Source: an uncultured Actinomycetes bacterium
GTDB lineage: Bacteria > Actinomycetota > Actinomycetes > Nanopelagicales > Nanopelagicaceae
Reading direction: 5' to 3'
Length of the DNA stretch: 43,078 bases
NCBI GenBank assembly: GCA_903825015.1
Contig: CAIJYZ010000067.1
Span: forward strand, 1 to 43,078
Part shown: positions 27,389 through 37,730 of the stretch, in pieces
How the letters are laid out: every line of letters begins with the position of its first letter
How positions within the stretch are numbered: the stretch's first letter is position 1
Translations under genes and position numbers: made by a program
Notes under the pieces: generated by a model
Database searches by the model: none
What the model was told of the DNA's origin: nothing
Seen by the model: the letters and a program-made list of their open reading frames with translations, nothing else

Positions 27389-29548
27389 GTTATTGGTCGT
27401 ACGGTAAACATCGTATACACCTTCAATTTGGCGCACTGCAGCCAAGACAGCATCAAGATGTGTCGCATCTGCCATCTCAAAAGTAAATCGCGATATTGCC
27501 GTGCGATCTTTTGATGTACTAACGGCTGCGCTTAAAATATTTACATGTTGATCTGACAGCGTGCGCGTTACGTCGGCTAAAAGTGAGGCTCGATCAAGTG
27601 CTTCTACTTGAATATTAACCAAGAAAACACTTGCTGCTCCCAGGCGCCATGTCACTTTTACTACTCGATCATTTTGATTTTTAACTAGATCTGAAGCATT
27701 GATGCAATCTGTTCGGTGAATTGATACTCCACTGCCCTTGGTAATAAATCCCATAATTGAATCACCGGGAACAGGGGTGCAGCAACGTGCCAACTTAACT
27801 AAGACATCGTCAGTTCCCTCGACATCGATGGCATTGCTTGAGCGTCTGGTAATTGGTGCTCGCGTTGGGAATGTATCCATCGTAGGTTCTGGGTGAGAAT
27901 CCTCAACTCCCAATGCCACAACAAGTTTGTCAATTATGGAGGCAGCTGAAACATGCCCATCTCCTACTGCTGAATACAAAGCGTCAATATCTAAATACCG
28001 CAGTTCATGCGCAAGTTCTAGTAATGAATGTCCAGCAAAGATTTTCTGCAAAGGTAAACCGGCTTTGCGCATCTGTCTTGCGATGGATTCACGCCCTGCA
28101 TCAATTGCTTCTTCACGTCTTTCCTTACTAAACCAAGCCTTAATCTTTGAGCGCGCGCGCGGACTCTTTACAAAATTAAGCCAATCGCGACTTGGGCCTG
28201 CGTGCTCCCCCTTGTTTGTAACGATTTCAACCACATCGCCATTATTTAAACGTGACTCAAGTGGAACCAACCGTCCATTTACTTTTGCTCCTGCACAGCG
28301 AATGCCTACATCGGTATGAACAGAGAAGGCAAAGTCAACAGGCGTTGATCCGCCAGGCAGTGCAACAACGCTGCCTTTAGGTGTGAAAACAAATACTTCC
28401 GGAGTACCAAGATCAAAACGCAAAGCCTCTAGAAACTCTGATGGGTCTTCGGTTTCTTTCTGCCACTCATGTAACTGACGAAGCCACAACATTTCAGGCG
28501 ATGATTCATTATTCTCATGACCTTGTTTGTATTTCCAGTGTGCGGCGATACCAAACTCTGCACGCGAATGCATGTCGTAAGTACGAATTTGAATTTCTAT
28601 TGCTTTACCCGTCGGCCCAATAACCGTTGTGTGTAAAGACTGATACAAATTGAATTTTGGCATTGCGATGTAATCTTTAAAACGCCCAGGCACTGGACTC
28701 CAACGGGCGTGGATTGCTCCTAATACTGCATAACAATCACGAACATCTTCTACAAGTACGCGGATACCTACTAAGTCATAAATATCGTTAAAATCGCGTC
28801 CTCGGACGACCATCTTTTGGTAAACAGAGAAGAAGTGCTTTTGCCTTCCGGTAACCGTTGCCTTGATGCCATCGGCATCCAAATCCTGAGTCACGATCTC
28901 AATAACATCATGAGTTAACTTGTCACGCGATGGAGAGCGATCGGCTACTAACCGAGTTATTTCATCAAACTTTTTAGGTTCTAATACGGCAAAGGAGAGA
29001 TCCTCTAACTCCCACTTAATCGCATTCATTCCTAAACGGTGAGCAAGCGGGGCATAAATATCTAAAGTTTCACGTGCTTTACGTTCGGCACTTTCAGTCG
29101 AGACGTATTTCCAGGTTCGGGCATTGTGTAAACGATCAGCCAATTTGATGACCAGCACTCGAATATCTCGTGACATTGCAACGACCATCTTGCGGACGGT
29201 TTCCGCTTCAGCCGTCGGGCCGTACGTTAATTTATCAAGCTTGGTGACACCATCAACTAGTCCGGCAATCTCATCACCAAAGTCGTGACGTAACTCCTTA
29301 AGAGAGTAGGCGGTATCTTCAACGGTGTCATGCAAAATTGCGGCAATGATTGTTTCCGAGTTCAATCCTAGGTCAGCCAAAATATTGGCAACGGCAACCG
29401 GGTGCGTTATGTAAGCATCTCCTGATTTTCGCAACTGACCTTCATGCGCTTTTTGGGCAATGACAAATGCCCGTTCAACATCGGGATAGTCATTTCCTGC
29501 ATGATGTTCTTTGAGCGCACTGATGACCGGTGCAATCAAAGTATTCAT
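27386..29548 (-). CDS. rel: Bifunctional (p)ppGpp synthetase/hydrolase Rel
   Basis: Rel makes and degrades (p)ppGpp in the stringent response. Of 720 residues, the HD hydrolase domain is intact (ILHDTVEDT, His73/Asp74/Glu77/Asp78, and KLADRLHN). The synthetase domain has TGRQKHFFSVYQKM, GIRVLVEDVRDCYAVLG and FNLYQSLHTTVIGP. A TGS domain (FVFTPKGSVVALPGG) and a C-terminal ACT domain (ALDRASLLADVTRTLSDQHV) follow. It is the last gene of the pgsA-to-rel run. In many Actinobacteria apt lies between secF and rel; here secF ends only 10 bases before rel starts. No clear Shine-Dalgarno precedes it. Confidence 0.96.
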   Translation of the reverse strand: MNTLIAPVISALKEHHAGNDYPDVERAFVIAQKAHEGQLRKSGDAYITHPVAVANILADLGLNSETIIAAILHDTVEDTAYSLKELRHDFGDEIAGLVDGVTKLDKLTYGPTAEAETVRKMVVAMSRDIRVLVIKLADRLHNARTWKYVSTESAERKARETLDIYAPLAHRLGMNAIKWELEDLSFAVLEPKKFDEITRLVADRSPSRDKLTHDVIEIVTQDLDADGIKATVTGRQKHFFSVYQKMVVRGRDFNDIYDLVGIRVLVEDVRDCYAVLGAIHARWSPVPGRFKDYIAMPKFNLYQSLHTTVIGPTGKAIEIQIRTYDMHSRAEFGIAAHWKYKQGHENNESSPEMLWLRQLHEWQKETEDPSEFLEALRFDLGTPEVFVFTPKGSVVALPGGSTPVDFAFSVHTDVGIRCAGAKVNGRLVPLESRLNNGDVVEIVTNKGEHAGPSRDWLNFVKSPRARSKIKAWFSKERREEAIDAGRESIARQMRKAGLPLQKIFAGHSLLELAHELRYLDIDALYSAVGDGHVSAASIIDKLVVALGVEDSHPEPTMDTFPTRAPITRRSSNAIDVEGTDDVLVKLARCCTPVPGDSIMGFITKGSGVSIHRTDCINASDLVKNQNDRVVKVTWRLGAASVFLVNIQVEALDRASLLADVTRTLSDQHVNILSAAVSTSKDRTAISRFTFEMADATHLDAVLAAVRQIEGVYDVYRTTNN

Positions 29549-29558
29549 TTAATGATCG

Positions 29559-30608
29559 CTACTTGCGATGTTTGCGCTTTGGCTGATTGCGAGGTCCGCG
29601 GCGCTCTCCGCCAACTGAAACAACAGGAGCTGAAGTTTCAGCAGTAGCTGTTCGCCCTCCTACGCGCTTTGCAAGTGCTTGCATAGCAGGTTCCTTCTCG
29701 CGTAACTGGGCAAGAACTGGAGGTGCAATGAAAATTGAAGAGTATGTACCCACTGCTAGACCGATAAAGAGTGCCAATGAAAGATCTTTCAAAGTTCCCG
29801 CACCAAGTAATCCTGCGCCAACAAAGAGAATTGACCCAACAGGCAATAGTGCGATTAGCGATGTATTCATCGAACGAACAAGAGTTTGGTTCACGGCCAA
29901 GTTAGTGGCCTGCGAATATGTACTCTTTGAACTGGCAGTAATCGTGCGAGTGTTTTCGCGAATCTTGTCGAAAACAACCACCGTGTCGTAAAGCGAGTAA
30001 CCCAAGATGGTCAGAAAACCAATGACCGTTGCAGGCGTAACATCAAAACCAACAAGAGCGTAGATACCTACGGTGATGAAAACGTCATGAACAACAGCTG
30101 CAATTGCAGCAATTGCCATTTTTGGCTCAAAAGCCATAGCTAAATAGAGCATTACGCAGATCAGGAATCCGAAAAGACCATATAAAGCTTTACGGGTAAT
30201 TTCTTTACCCCATGACGGACCTACGATTTGCGTATCAATAGATTCAACTTTTACAGAAAACTTTGCAGCTAGTGCATCTTGCACTGCATTGTTCTGGGCA
30301 GTGTCTAATGCACCGGTCTGAACGCGAATTTTTTCGCTTCCAATGGTTTGAATGATTGATTCGCCGGGGATTCCTGCAGAAGTTACTGCAGCTCGTGCTT
30401 GATCAACAGTTGCACCAGCCTTTGTAACTGTAAATGAAGACCCACCCTTGAACTCAATACCTAAATGCAGACCTTGAAGACTCAACGCTGCAATCGAAAG
30501 AAGAATAAATATCCCCGAGATTGCATACCAGCGACGACGACGTCCGATGAAATCGATTGATGTTTCGCCACGATAGAGACGTCCACCTAGACCTGAAAAC
30601 TTTGACAT
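29559..30608 (-). CDS. secF: Protein translocase subunit SecF
   Basis: SecF with SecD uses the proton gradient to help complete Sec export. The 349 residues have a first membrane helix (about 30-48), the periplasm-facing P1 domain starting GIEFKGGSSFTVT, and five further helices with TILGYSLYDTVVVFDKIREN and TSLIALLPVGSILF. The tail is strongly basic and disordered (RRGPRNQPKRKHRK). It lies 3 bases after secD. Confidence 0.96.
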   Translation of the reverse strand: MSKFSGLGGRLYRGETSIDFIGRRRRWYAISGIFILLSIAALSLQGLHLGIEFKGGSSFTVTKAGATVDQARAAVTSAGIPGESIIQTIGSEKIRVQTGALDTAQNNAVQDALAAKFSVKVESIDTQIVGPSWGKEITRKALYGLFGFLICVMLYLAMAFEPKMAIAAIAAVVHDVFITVGIYALVGFDVTPATVIGFLTILGYSLYDTVVVFDKIRENTRTITASSKSTYSQATNLAVNQTLVRSMNTSLIALLPVGSILFVGAGLLGAGTLKDLSLALFIGLAVGTYSSIFIAPPVLAQLREKEPAMQALAKRVGGRTATAETSAPVVSVGGERRGPRNQPKRKHRK

Positions 30609-30611
30609 TGC

Positions 30612-32123
30612 TTATGCCTCCTTCGCTACTGGCAGTGTTCCAGTGCTCTTGGCTGATAGTCCTGACAAAGGATGACCGGATGCAAAGAAATTCATCCTTG
30701 CAAGGATTGTCACGATTGGCTTCGTAAAGACAAAGACAACGATTAAGTCGATAAGTGTTGTTAGTCCGAGTGTGAAAGCGAATCCTCGAACGCCGCCAAC
30801 GGCAAAGAAGTAGAGAAGAACTGCAGCGATGATGGATACAAAGTCAGCTACGAGAATAGTGCGACGAGCTCGTCCCCAACCTGTCTCAACTGCCGTTCTT
30901 AGCGTTCTCCCTTCGCGAATTTCATCTCGAATACGCTCAAAATAGATGATGAATGAGTCGGCCGTGACACCAATTGCAACGATTGCACCGGCAATACCTG
31001 CCAATGTCAAAGTGAAGCCGATCCACTTACCTAGAAGTAAGAAAAGAAGATAGACAAGAGATCCGGCAATTGTCAGAGAACCAACAGTGACCATTCCAAG
31101 TCCTCGGTAATAAAGAAGAGAGTAAAGCAGAACAAGTCCAAGGCCGATTCCGCCAGCTAGCAAACCAGCGTTGAGTTGATCTGCACCAAGTGTTGGAGAA
31201 ACTTGTTGAACTTCTCCGCGATCAAATGCCAGTGGCAAAGCTCCATACTTTAAAACATTTGCTAGATCTTGTGCCTCAAGTTGTGTAAAGCTTCCGGTGA
31301 TCTGAGCATTACCAGATGGAATCGCCTCAGTAATTCGTGGAGCTGAAACAACCAATCCATCCAGCACAATCGCAACTTGATTAAGAGGCGTTGCTAAAGT
31401 TGTAACGCGCGTAGTCAAAGCACCAAAGGCTTTAGTTCCTTCGCCATTGAATGTAAGACTTACATACCAGGCACTTCCACCTTGAGTGTCGATAGATGCT
31501 GAGGCTTTGGATACTTGACGACCCAAAACTTCAGCTGGTGCCAAAATATATTTATTCGTTCCTGCGCGATCACAACTAACGATTGTGTCGGTAGGTGCAT
31601 CTGTTCCGGAACCTTGAAGGTTCTCCGCCTTGGTGCAATCAAGGGCTACAAACTTTGCATTCAACGCAGCGCTGACTCCTGTTACAGGAGTTGCTGTTGC
31701 ATCAGTAGTTCCCGTTGAAGTGGCAGTTGCCAACACCTGGCGAAAACGAAGCTCTGCGGTCTGCCCAACTAACTCAACTACACGACGTCCTGTATCTCCT
31801 GGAACAGAGATAACAATCTGACGGTTAGTTCCACTTCCTTGCGCGGTAACTTCTGATTCAGCTACGCCGAGTGAGTTAACGCGTTGACGAATAATGGAGA
31901 CTGCTTGGTCGATTGCCTCATTTGTAACTTTTCCACTTTCTCCTGGCGCGATTCGCGGTTGGAGAGTGACTGAAGTTCCGCCACGAAGATCAAGACCTAA
32001 ACGAACTGCTGTTGCGCTTTGGACAAAGACAAGACCGGTAAGTGCAATAAGCACCAGACCCAGGATTGCCAGTGAACGTCCAGGGCGTGCAGACGTCTTT
32101 GCTGGTTTAGTAGTTGTAGACAT
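30612..32123 (-). CDS. secD: Protein translocase subunit SecD
   Basis: SecD is the partner of SecF. The 503 residues have one N-terminal helix (about 18-38), then GLDLRGGTSVTL, a large extracytoplasmic domain (about 45-320) and five C-terminal helices with TLAGIAGAIVAIGVTADSFI and YFERIRDEIREGR. The domain contains a threonine/alanine-rich insertion near 135-150. The usual yajC gene between ruvB and secD is missing. A -10-like box overlapping the ruvB stop may give it a leaderless promoter. Confidence 0.96.
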   Translation of the reverse strand: MSTTTKPAKTSARPGRSLAILGLVLIALTGLVFVQSATAVRLGLDLRGGTSVTLQPRIAPGESGKVTNEAIDQAVSIIRQRVNSLGVAESEVTAQGSGTNRQIVISVPGDTGRRVVELVGQTAELRFRQVLATATSTGTTDATATPVTGVSAALNAKFVALDCTKAENLQGSGTDAPTDTIVSCDRAGTNKYILAPAEVLGRQVSKASASIDTQGGSAWYVSLTFNGEGTKAFGALTTRVTTLATPLNQVAIVLDGLVVSAPRITEAIPSGNAQITGSFTQLEAQDLANVLKYGALPLAFDRGEVQQVSPTLGADQLNAGLLAGGIGLGLVLLYSLLYYRGLGMVTVGSLTIAGSLVYLLFLLLGKWIGFTLTLAGIAGAIVAIGVTADSFIIYFERIRDEIREGRTLRTAVETGWGRARRTILVADFVSIIAAVLLYFFAVGGVRGFAFTLGLTTLIDLIVVFVFTKPIVTILARMNFFASGHPLSGLSAKSTGTLPVAKEA

Positions 32124-32131
32124 AGAGGCAG

Positions 32132-32137
32132 AGTCTA
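32132..32137 (-). promoter_or_regulatory. Candidate -10 element of a leaderless promoter for secD-secF-rel
   Basis: On the minus strand TAGACT, whose TAG is the ruvB stop codon, is followed by eight bases and the ATG at 32123, with no Shine-Dalgarno. It matches TANNNT. No -35 box is evident. Confidence 0.35.
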
Positions 32138-33181
32138 GGCGTCAGGCGCTGGCGTGTCGAAAAGCGAGGCGCTCTGAGCAGGTGGTGTTCGTCCTATGTG
32201 GGCAAATCCCGCCGCTGTTGCTACTCGCCCACGCGGAGTTCGGGCCATTAATCCATTGCGAACTAGGAAGGGTTCGGCAACTGATTCAACTGTCTCGACT
32301 TCTTCGCCAACGGCTATAGCCAATGTTGAAAGTCCTACCGGTCCCCCATTAAATCTTTCAACTAAGGCCACCAGAACGCCGCGATCCAGTCGATCTAATC
32401 CAATTTCATCGACTTCATATATTTCTAAGGCGGCTCGGGCATCTTGAAGTGAAATTGAGGCGTTGCCATTAACTTGTCCATAATCGCGCACACGCCTTAA
32501 CAATCTATTGGCGATACGTGGTGTTCCGCGAGATCTTCCAGAAACTTCAACAATTGCATCGTGATGAATATCGATATCAAGTAATGCCGCGCTACGAGTG
32601 ATCACTTGCGCTAATTCTGCATCGTCATAGAAATCTAAATGTGCTGTAAAGCCAAAGCGATCACGCAGTGGGCTTGGTAATAATCCCGCTCGAGTTGTAG
32701 CACCAACTAAAGTGAAATGTGGAAGTTGTAAAGGAATCGCCGTTGCACCTGGACCTTTACCAACAATGATGTCAACACGAAAATCTTCCATAGCAAGGTA
32801 CAAAAGTTCTTCAGCCGGTCTTGGTAATCGATGGATTTCATCTAGAAATAAAATCTCACCCTCCACTAGCGAGGAAAGTATCGCCGCCAAATCGCCAGCG
32901 TGAGTTATTGCCGGACCGCTTGTGATTCGAATCGGTGCTTGCATTTCACTGGCAAGAATCATCGCCAGAGTTGTCTTACCTAAACCGGGAGGACCAGAAA
33001 GTAAGATGTGATCTGCGGGAGCGTTTCGATGTCTAGCTGCAGTCAAAAGAACATCTATTTGTTCGCGAACGCGATGTTGGCCAATAAAATCTTTCAGTGT
33101 TTTAGGTCTAAGGGCCTGCTCAAGTGCCGATTCTTCACCTTTAATATTAGAAGTCACTAATCGCTCTTCGTTTTCAGCCAC
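32135..33181 (-). CDS. ruvB: Holliday junction branch migration ATPase RuvB
   Basis: RuvB is the hexameric AAA+ motor that drives branch migration with RuvA. Of 348 residues, Walker [10 protein letters not shown] is at 63-71, Walker B is [10 protein letters not shown], sensor 1 is [10 protein letters not shown], and the arginine finger region is SPLRDRFG. A winged-helix C-terminal domain with [12 protein letters not shown] follows. The start is GTG at 33181, overlapping ruvA by 8 bases, with GGAAAG upstream. Confidence 0.97.
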   Translation of the reverse strand: MAENEERLVTSNIKGEESALEQALRPKTLKDFIGQHRVREQIDVLLTAARHRNAPADHILLSGPPGLGKTTLAMILASEMQAPIRITSGPAITHAGDLAAILSSLVEGEILFLDEIHRLPRPAEELLYLAMEDFRVDIIVGKGPGATAIPLQLPHFTLVGATTRAGLLPSPLRDRFGFTAHLDFYDDAELAQVITRSAALLDIDIHHDAIVEVSGRSRGTPRIANRLLRRVRDYGQVNGNASISLQDARAALEIYEVDEIGLDRLDRGVLVALVERFNGGPVGLSTLAIAVGEEVETVESVAEPFLVRNGLMARTPRGRVATAAGFAHIGRTPPAQSASLFDTPAPDA

Positions 33182-33788
33182 GAGAATTCTTTCCGCTAGC
33201 CAAGGCCAATTTTAGAAGTTCACTCAAATCCATAATTGCTGGATCAGAATCATTGCTATGCAAATCATTTACAACGTAACTAATCGCCATATCAGACTCT
33301 TTTGGAGAAAAACCAAGTGAAACTAGAGCGTTTGTAAGTTTTTCTCGCCATGCAGGTTGATGCCCCTTGTATGTATGAGCCGAGTTTAAATCGGAGATTT
33401 TTCCCTTAAGTTCCAAAATCATTCTTTGTGCCCCCTTTTTGCCAATACCAGGGACGCGTTCAATTGCAGAAGTATCTTCCTGTGAAATTGCGCGCGCTAA
33501 ATCTTCAGGGCTTAATGCACCCATAATTGAAAGAGCAACTTTGGGCCCAACTCCAGAAACAGTTTGGACCAGTTCAAATAGATTTCGAACTTCTTCAGTT
33601 AAAAAGCCAAATAAAGTAAGTGAATCTTCACGCACGACAAGAGAGGTGAAAAGAGTTGCTTGAGATCCTAATGCGATGCCGGTACTTGTTGAAGGGCTTA
33701 TCAAGACAGATAGTCCTACTCCCCCAACTTCAATGATGATTCTTTCATTTGATAACGAGCGCACAGTTCCGGTTAGAGTTGAAATCAT
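33174..33788 (-). CDS. ruvA: Holliday junction branch migration protein RuvA
   Basis: RuvA binds four-way junctions and loads RuvB. The 204 residues have an N-terminal OB domain (1-62, starting [12 protein letters not shown]). Two helix-hairpin-helix motifs follow, at about 73-88 ([15 protein letters not shown]) and 108-122 ([15 protein letters not shown]). The C-terminal RuvB-binding domain has [15 protein letters not shown]. Its ATG directly follows the ruvC stop. Confidence 0.96.
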   Translation of the reverse strand: MISTLTGTVRSLSNERIIIEVGGVGLSVLISPSTSTGIALGSQATLFTSLVVREDSLTLFGFLTEEVRNLFELVQTVSGVGPKVALSIMGALSPEDLARAISQEDTSAIERVPGIGKKGAQRMILELKGKISDLNSAHTYKGHQPAWREKLTNALVSLGFSPKESDMAISYVVNDLHSNDSDPAIMDLSELLKLALASGKNSRG

Positions 33789-34325
33789 TTAACCACGCAG
33801 TTTTCGTAGACGAGACTTTTCCGCTTCTAGTGCGGTATTTATTCTCGCATTTGCTCCACCGCGCCAAATGTTACAAATCGCAAGAGCTAAAGCATCTGTT
33901 GCATCCACCGGCTTGGGCACTGTTTCCAGATTCAAAATCTTTTGAACCATTGCAGCAACTTGTGCCTTGTTTGCGCGCCCAGATCCTGAAACAGCAGCTT
34001 TAACTTCACTTGGAGTATGCATGATGACTGGAATTCCAGCTTTTGCTGCAATAAGTAATGCGATGCCTGCTGCTTGACCGGTTCCCATCACGGTCCGAAC
34101 ATTGTGTTGGGCAAAGACTCGTTCTACTGCAATCACATCTGGATTCCATAATGCAATCCATTCGTTGAGCCCGCGATCGATTTCGAGCAATCGATTTTCT
34201 AAAGCCATGTCAGCTGGTGTCATGACAACACCAACTGCGACCATAGTTAAAGGCGACCCAGCTGATCCTTCGACGATTCCAATGCCACAGCGTGTTAGAC
34301 CAGGATCAATTCCTAGTACTCGCAT
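33789..34325 (-). CDS. ruvC: Crossover junction endodeoxyribonuclease RuvC
   Basis: RuvC resolves Holliday junctions. From the ATG at 34325 it has 178 residues, starting [16 protein letters not shown]. The four acidic catalytic residues are present: Asp7, Glu68 (AVERVF), Asp141 and Asp144 ([12 protein letters not shown]). AAAGGG stands 8 bases before this ATG. A GTG at 34334 would lie too close to it. The ruvC-ruvA-ruvB order is standard. Confidence 0.96.
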   Translation of the reverse strand: MRVLGIDPGLTRCGIGIVEGSAGSPLTMVAVGVVMTPADMALENRLLEIDRGLNEWIALWNPDVIAVERVFAQHNVRTVMGTGQAAGIALLIAAKAGIPVIMHTPSEVKAAVSGSGRANKAQVAAMVQKILNLETVPKPVDATDALALAICNIWRGGANARINTALEAEKSRLRKLRG

Positions 34326-34386
34326 TGTGGTCACCCTTTTCTTATATCCAACAGGGTTTCTAGCCTAGGCCTTAACCACTGCCAAC

Positions 34387-35139
34387 TTAATCCAGGCTCG
34401 CCATAACCTCATCTGAAACATCAAAATTGCTGTACACATTTTGCACGTCGTCGAGCTCTTCAATTGCATCGATAAGTTCAAAGACCTTCTTCGCACCATC
34501 TGCATCAAGTGGAATCGACATAGATGGCAAAAATGAAGAATCCGCAGATTCATAATCAATGCCTGCGGCCTGCAATGCTGTGCGAACAGCGACTAGATCA
34601 ACTGGTTCACAAACCACTTCAAAAGAGTCACCCAAATCATTTACTTCTTCGGCGCCGACTTCAAGGACTGCCTCTAACACTTTGTCTTCTGTTAGCCCAT
34701 CAACTTTGTTAAGAATGATTACGCCTTTTCGGTTGAAAAGATATGAGACTGAACCAAGATCGGCCATAGAACCACCGTTGCGCGTTACGGCTACTTTAAT
34801 TTCTGAGGCTGAACGATTTCGGTTATCTGATAAACATTCGATCATGATCGCTACGCCATTTGGTCCATAGCCTTCATACATAATCGTGATCCAGTCTTTT
34901 GCTCCTGCTTCAAGACCTGCGCCGCGTTTAATGGCACGATCAATATTGTCAGCTGGCATTGAAGATTTCTTAGCCTTTGTGACTGCATCAAAAAGAGTTG
35001 GGTTGCCTTCCATATCAGCGCCGCCATTTCGGGCAGCAACTTCAATTGCACGAATCTGTTTTGCGAAAACCTTTGCACGGCGACTGTCGATAATCGCCTT
35101 CTTATGCTTGGTCGTTGCCCACTTGGAATGGCCAGACAT
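34387..35139 (-). CDS. yebC: YebC/TACO1 family protein
   Basis: YebC-family proteins act in translation (relief of stalling at proline runs) or as DNA-binding regulators. The 250 residues start with the signature [16 protein letters not shown] and continue with [38 protein letters not shown], and [24 protein letters not shown] precedes the ATG at 35139. It lies between pdxT and ruvC, as in Streptomyces. EF-P (efp) is in the same window, and both relieve polyproline stalling in studied bacteria. Confidence 0.93.
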   Translation of the reverse strand: MSGHSKWATTKHKKAIIDSRRAKVFAKQIRAIEVAARNGGADMEGNPTLFDAVTKAKKSSMPADNIDRAIKRGAGLEAGAKDWITIMYEGYGPNGVAIMIECLSDNRNRSASEIKVAVTRNGGSMADLGSVSYLFNRKGVIILNKVDGLTEDKVLEAVLEVGAEEVNDLGDSFEVVCEPVDLVAVRTALQAAGIDYESADSSFLPSMSIPLDADGAKKVFELIDAIEELDDVQNVYSNFDVSDEVMASLD

Positions 35140-35179
35140 GGCTTACACCTTCAATCTCACTCTTTTTACGATATTGAAC

Positions 35180-35776
35180 TTACTTTACCTTCTCCAGCGC
35201 CGGCTTTGCTACTTCTTCAAGAAAGTAGCGGTGAATTCGATGATCGTGCGTTAATTCTGGATGAAAAGAGGTTGCCAATATTGAAGCTGAACGGACTGCA
35301 ACGGGATGCTCATCAATTGTTGCTAGAACTTCAATATTTGCCCCGATCTCTTCAACCCAAGGTGCTCGTATGAAAACGGCATGAATCAAATGTGATGAAC
35401 CATCTGCAAAAGAAATATCGCTCTCAAAAGAATCTACCTGACGGCCGAAAGCATTACGGCGGACAGTAATATCCAAACCACCAAAAGTCTTTTGTCCCGC
35501 CTTTGAATCAAGAATATTATTTGCAAGCAAAATCATTCCTGCGCAAGATCCATATACAGGCATTCCTGCAGCGATGCGTTCTCTAATGGGTTGATACAGC
35601 CCAAATATTTCAGAGAGTTGAGCGATCGTGGTCGATTCACCGCCAGGGATAACTAATGCATCTATTTGCGCCAATTCACTTGGGCGTCGCACCTCTACCG
35701 GGTTAATTCCACAGGAAATCAAAGCACTTACGTGCTCGCGAACATCACCCTGGAGTGAGAGAACTCCGACCTTCAT
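35180..35776 (-). CDS. pdxT: Pyridoxal 5'-phosphate synthase glutaminase subunit PdxT
   Basis: PdxT releases ammonia from glutamine for PdxS. The 198 residues show VGVLSLQGDVREH near the start, IPGGESTT at 43-50, the nucleophile Cys78 in YGSCAGMILLA, and the His-Glu pair in SFHPELTHD. It follows pdxS by 12 bases, and the two form the deoxyxylulose phosphate-independent vitamin B6 synthase. Confidence 0.96.
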   Translation of the reverse strand: MKVGVLSLQGDVREHVSALISCGINPVEVRRPSELAQIDALVIPGGESTTIAQLSEIFGLYQPIRERIAAGMPVYGSCAGMILLANNILDSKAGQKTFGGLDITVRRNAFGRQVDSFESDISFADGSSHLIHAVFIRAPWVEEIGANIEVLATIDEHPVAVRSASILATSFHPELTHDHRIHRYFLEEVAKPALEKVK

Positions 35777-35788
35777 GAAGTTAAAAAA

Positions 35789-36676
35789 CTACCAACCGCG
35801 ATCAGCTAAACGGTGCGGTGCTGGTAAGTCGGCAACGTTGATTCCTACCATTGCTTCGCCAAGACCACGAGAAGCATCGGCAACAACCTTTGCATCGTTC
35901 CAAAATGTTGTGGCCTTAACACATGCAGCAGCGCGTTGTGCTGGATTACCGGATTTGAAAATACCTGAGCCAATGAACACTCCATCAGCACCCATGCTCA
36001 TCATTAGCGCTGCATCGGCTGGAGTTGCGATACCCCCTGCAGTAAATAGAACGACGGGAAGTTTTCCGGATTGCGCAACTTCTTTTACTAATTCATATGG
36101 GGCTTGAAGCTCTTTAGCTGCAACATAAAGTTCATCTTCGCGCATGGAAGATAAGCGACGAATCTCTCCACCGATTTTGCGCATGTGCTGCATTGCATTA
36201 GAAACATCGCCAGTACCTGCTTCACCCTTAGAGCGAATCATTGCTGCGCCTTCATTGATGCGACGAAGAGCTTCGCCAAGATTTGTGGCTCCACAAACGA
36301 AAGGAACAGTAAAATCCCACTTATCGATATGGTTTTCATAGTCTGCAGGTGTTAAAACTTCGGACTCATCGATGTAATCGACACCTAAGGACTCAAGAAC
36401 TCTTGCTTCTACAAAGTGACCGATACGCGCTTTTGCCATTACTGGGATTGAAACCGCTGCTTGGATTTTTTCAATCATGTCAGGATCAGACATACGTGCC
36501 ACGCCACCCTGGGCGCGAATATCTGCAGGTACGCGCTCAAGTGCCATCACGGCAACGGCTCCGGCATCTTCGGCGATTTTTGCTTGCTCGGCATTAACAA
36601 CGTCCATGATGACGCCACCTTTAAGCATTTCTGCCATGCCGCGCTTTACTCTGCCCGTGCCTTTTGCTTCTGACAT
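35789..36676 (-). CDS. pdxS: Pyridoxal 5'-phosphate synthase subunit PdxS
   Basis: PdxS builds pyridoxal phosphate from ribose 5-phosphate, glyceraldehyde 3-phosphate and ammonia. Of 295 residues, the catalytic lysines are Lys82 ([12 protein letters not shown]) and Lys150 ([12 protein letters not shown]). [20 protein letters not shown] is near the N-terminus, and [13 protein letters not shown] forms the C-terminal phosphate site. Full length. A short imperfect inverted repeat (GTAGG/CCTAC, 36701-36717) lies upstream. Confidence 0.97.
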   Translation of the reverse strand: MSEAKGTGRVKRGMAEMLKGGVIMDVVNAEQAKIAEDAGAVAVMALERVPADIRAQGGVARMSDPDMIEKIQAAVSIPVMAKARIGHFVEARVLESLGVDYIDESEVLTPADYENHIDKWDFTVPFVCGATNLGEALRRINEGAAMIRSKGEAGTGDVSNAMQHMRKIGGEIRRLSSMREDELYVAAKELQAPYELVKEVAQSGKLPVVLFTAGGIATPADAALMMSMGADGVFIGSGIFKSGNPAQRAAACVKATTFWNDAKVVADASRGLGEAMVGINVADLPAPHRLADRGW

Positions 36677-36713
36677 TGCTGATTACTCGCTTTCGCTGAT
36701 GTAGGTGTACATC

Positions 36714-37730
36714 CTACTTTGTCTTTGACGGGCTCGCGCTCGCAGTTATGAAGGTGAAATCAGGCTTGGTATCGGTCAATGCAACCCAAACTTGGCCTGG
36801 TGCAAATTTAATCTCACCTCCATCGGCAAGAGTCCAAGCAGTTCCTACATCAGCCGAGGGACGAGACCAAAGGGCTTCATAGCTTTTGCCATTACGCAGA
36901 ATAAATCCTGTGCCAGTACCGACTGTTTGCGAAAATGGCGTAACTCCCCCAAATTTATCGTGGTATTCCGATGGCGTAATTGAAACCATTTGGATCACTA
37001 ATGTCGTTGGACCAAGATTTACTCCTGATTCGGCAAGATCACTATTGGAGTTATGAGTTAATAACCAACAGCCTTGACTCTCTGACCACGTTGCTACATA
37101 TCGGGCAGCCGGCCAATGCATGATTACAGACTCAGTTGGTTTTCCGCCATCAGGTGCATCGCCGAAATTCCAGCCGACCGATTTCGCCGAGTCGATTTGG
37201 AAGTTTTTTTCAACTGTCTTAGCCATTAATAAATCAGCTCGTAAGACCATTGCATATGGCGGGGTGCGTAAAGGATCTGTTGTGTAGATTGACGAGGACT
37301 GATTTTGCGCACCGAGGTTTTGCAGATATGCATTTGCAATAACAGGTAGCAGTTTCTTCTGCGCGCCACTGTATGCAAAGGCCACATGTCCATACTGACG
37401 CACAATGTCGATGTCAGAGATCCGAGCGCTTCGAACCGGACCAACTCTTACTGGAATAGTTGATGAATAGACCGCCGCTAATCGCGTCAGACCACCTTCG
37501 ACTTGTTCGATGTAAACAACATCGGCATCTTCCAAGGCAATTTGTGGGCGTGCTGAATTGGTGTCGTCAATTTTTACAACTAGGACTGGACCATTAGAGC
37601 CTTCACGACCGCTCAGTACATTGTGTTCAACTACCTTTGGTGCAACCGTTGAAACAATATTGGACACAGCCGAGCAACTGCTAAGTAGTAAGACTGAAGC
37701 TAAAAGCGGTAATAAGCGCTTAGAGAACAT
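36714..37730 (-). CDS. DUF3048 domain lipoprotein
   Basis: From the ATG at 37730 the 338 residues begin with a lipoprotein signal: basic MFSKR, a hydrophobic stretch, and the lipobox LLSSC. The mature protein should therefore sit on the outer face of the membrane. The body fits DUF3048 (YerB-like): PVLVVKIDDTNSARPQIALE, ADVVYIEQVEGGLTRLAAVYSS, VGPVRSARISDID, and a C-terminal part with ALWSRPSADVGTAW. Its function is unknown. The frame opens at 37796, but the earlier part overlaps the upstream gene. It lies between the LemA-like gene and pdxS. Confidence 0.85.
   Translation of the reverse strand: MFSKRLLPLLASVLLLSSCSAVSNIVSTVAPKVVEHNVLSGREGSNGPVLVVKIDDTNSARPQIALEDADVVYIEQVEGGLTRLAAVYSSTIPVRVGPVRSARISDIDIVRQYGHVAFAYSGAQKKLLPVIANAYLQNLGAQNQSSSIYTTDPLRTPPYAMVLRADLLMAKTVEKNFQIDSAKSVGWNFGDAPDGGKPTESVIMHWPAARYVATWSESQGCWLLTHNSNSDLAESGVNLGPTTLVIQMVSITPSEYHDKFGGVTPFSQTVGTGTGFILRNGKSYEALWSRPSADVGTAWTLADGGEIKFAPGQVWVALTDTKPDFTFITASASPSKTK

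Noticed and set aside
29587-29991. 134-residue plus-strand open frame over secF
   Set aside because: It is the shadow of secF, with no ribosome binding site and no recognisable motif.
36701-36717. Inverted repeat GTAGG/CCTAC before pdxS as a terminator or PdxR-type operator
   Set aside because: The stem is only 5 bp with a 7-base loop and no T-run, and it overlaps the DUF3048 stop codon; not enough for either claim.
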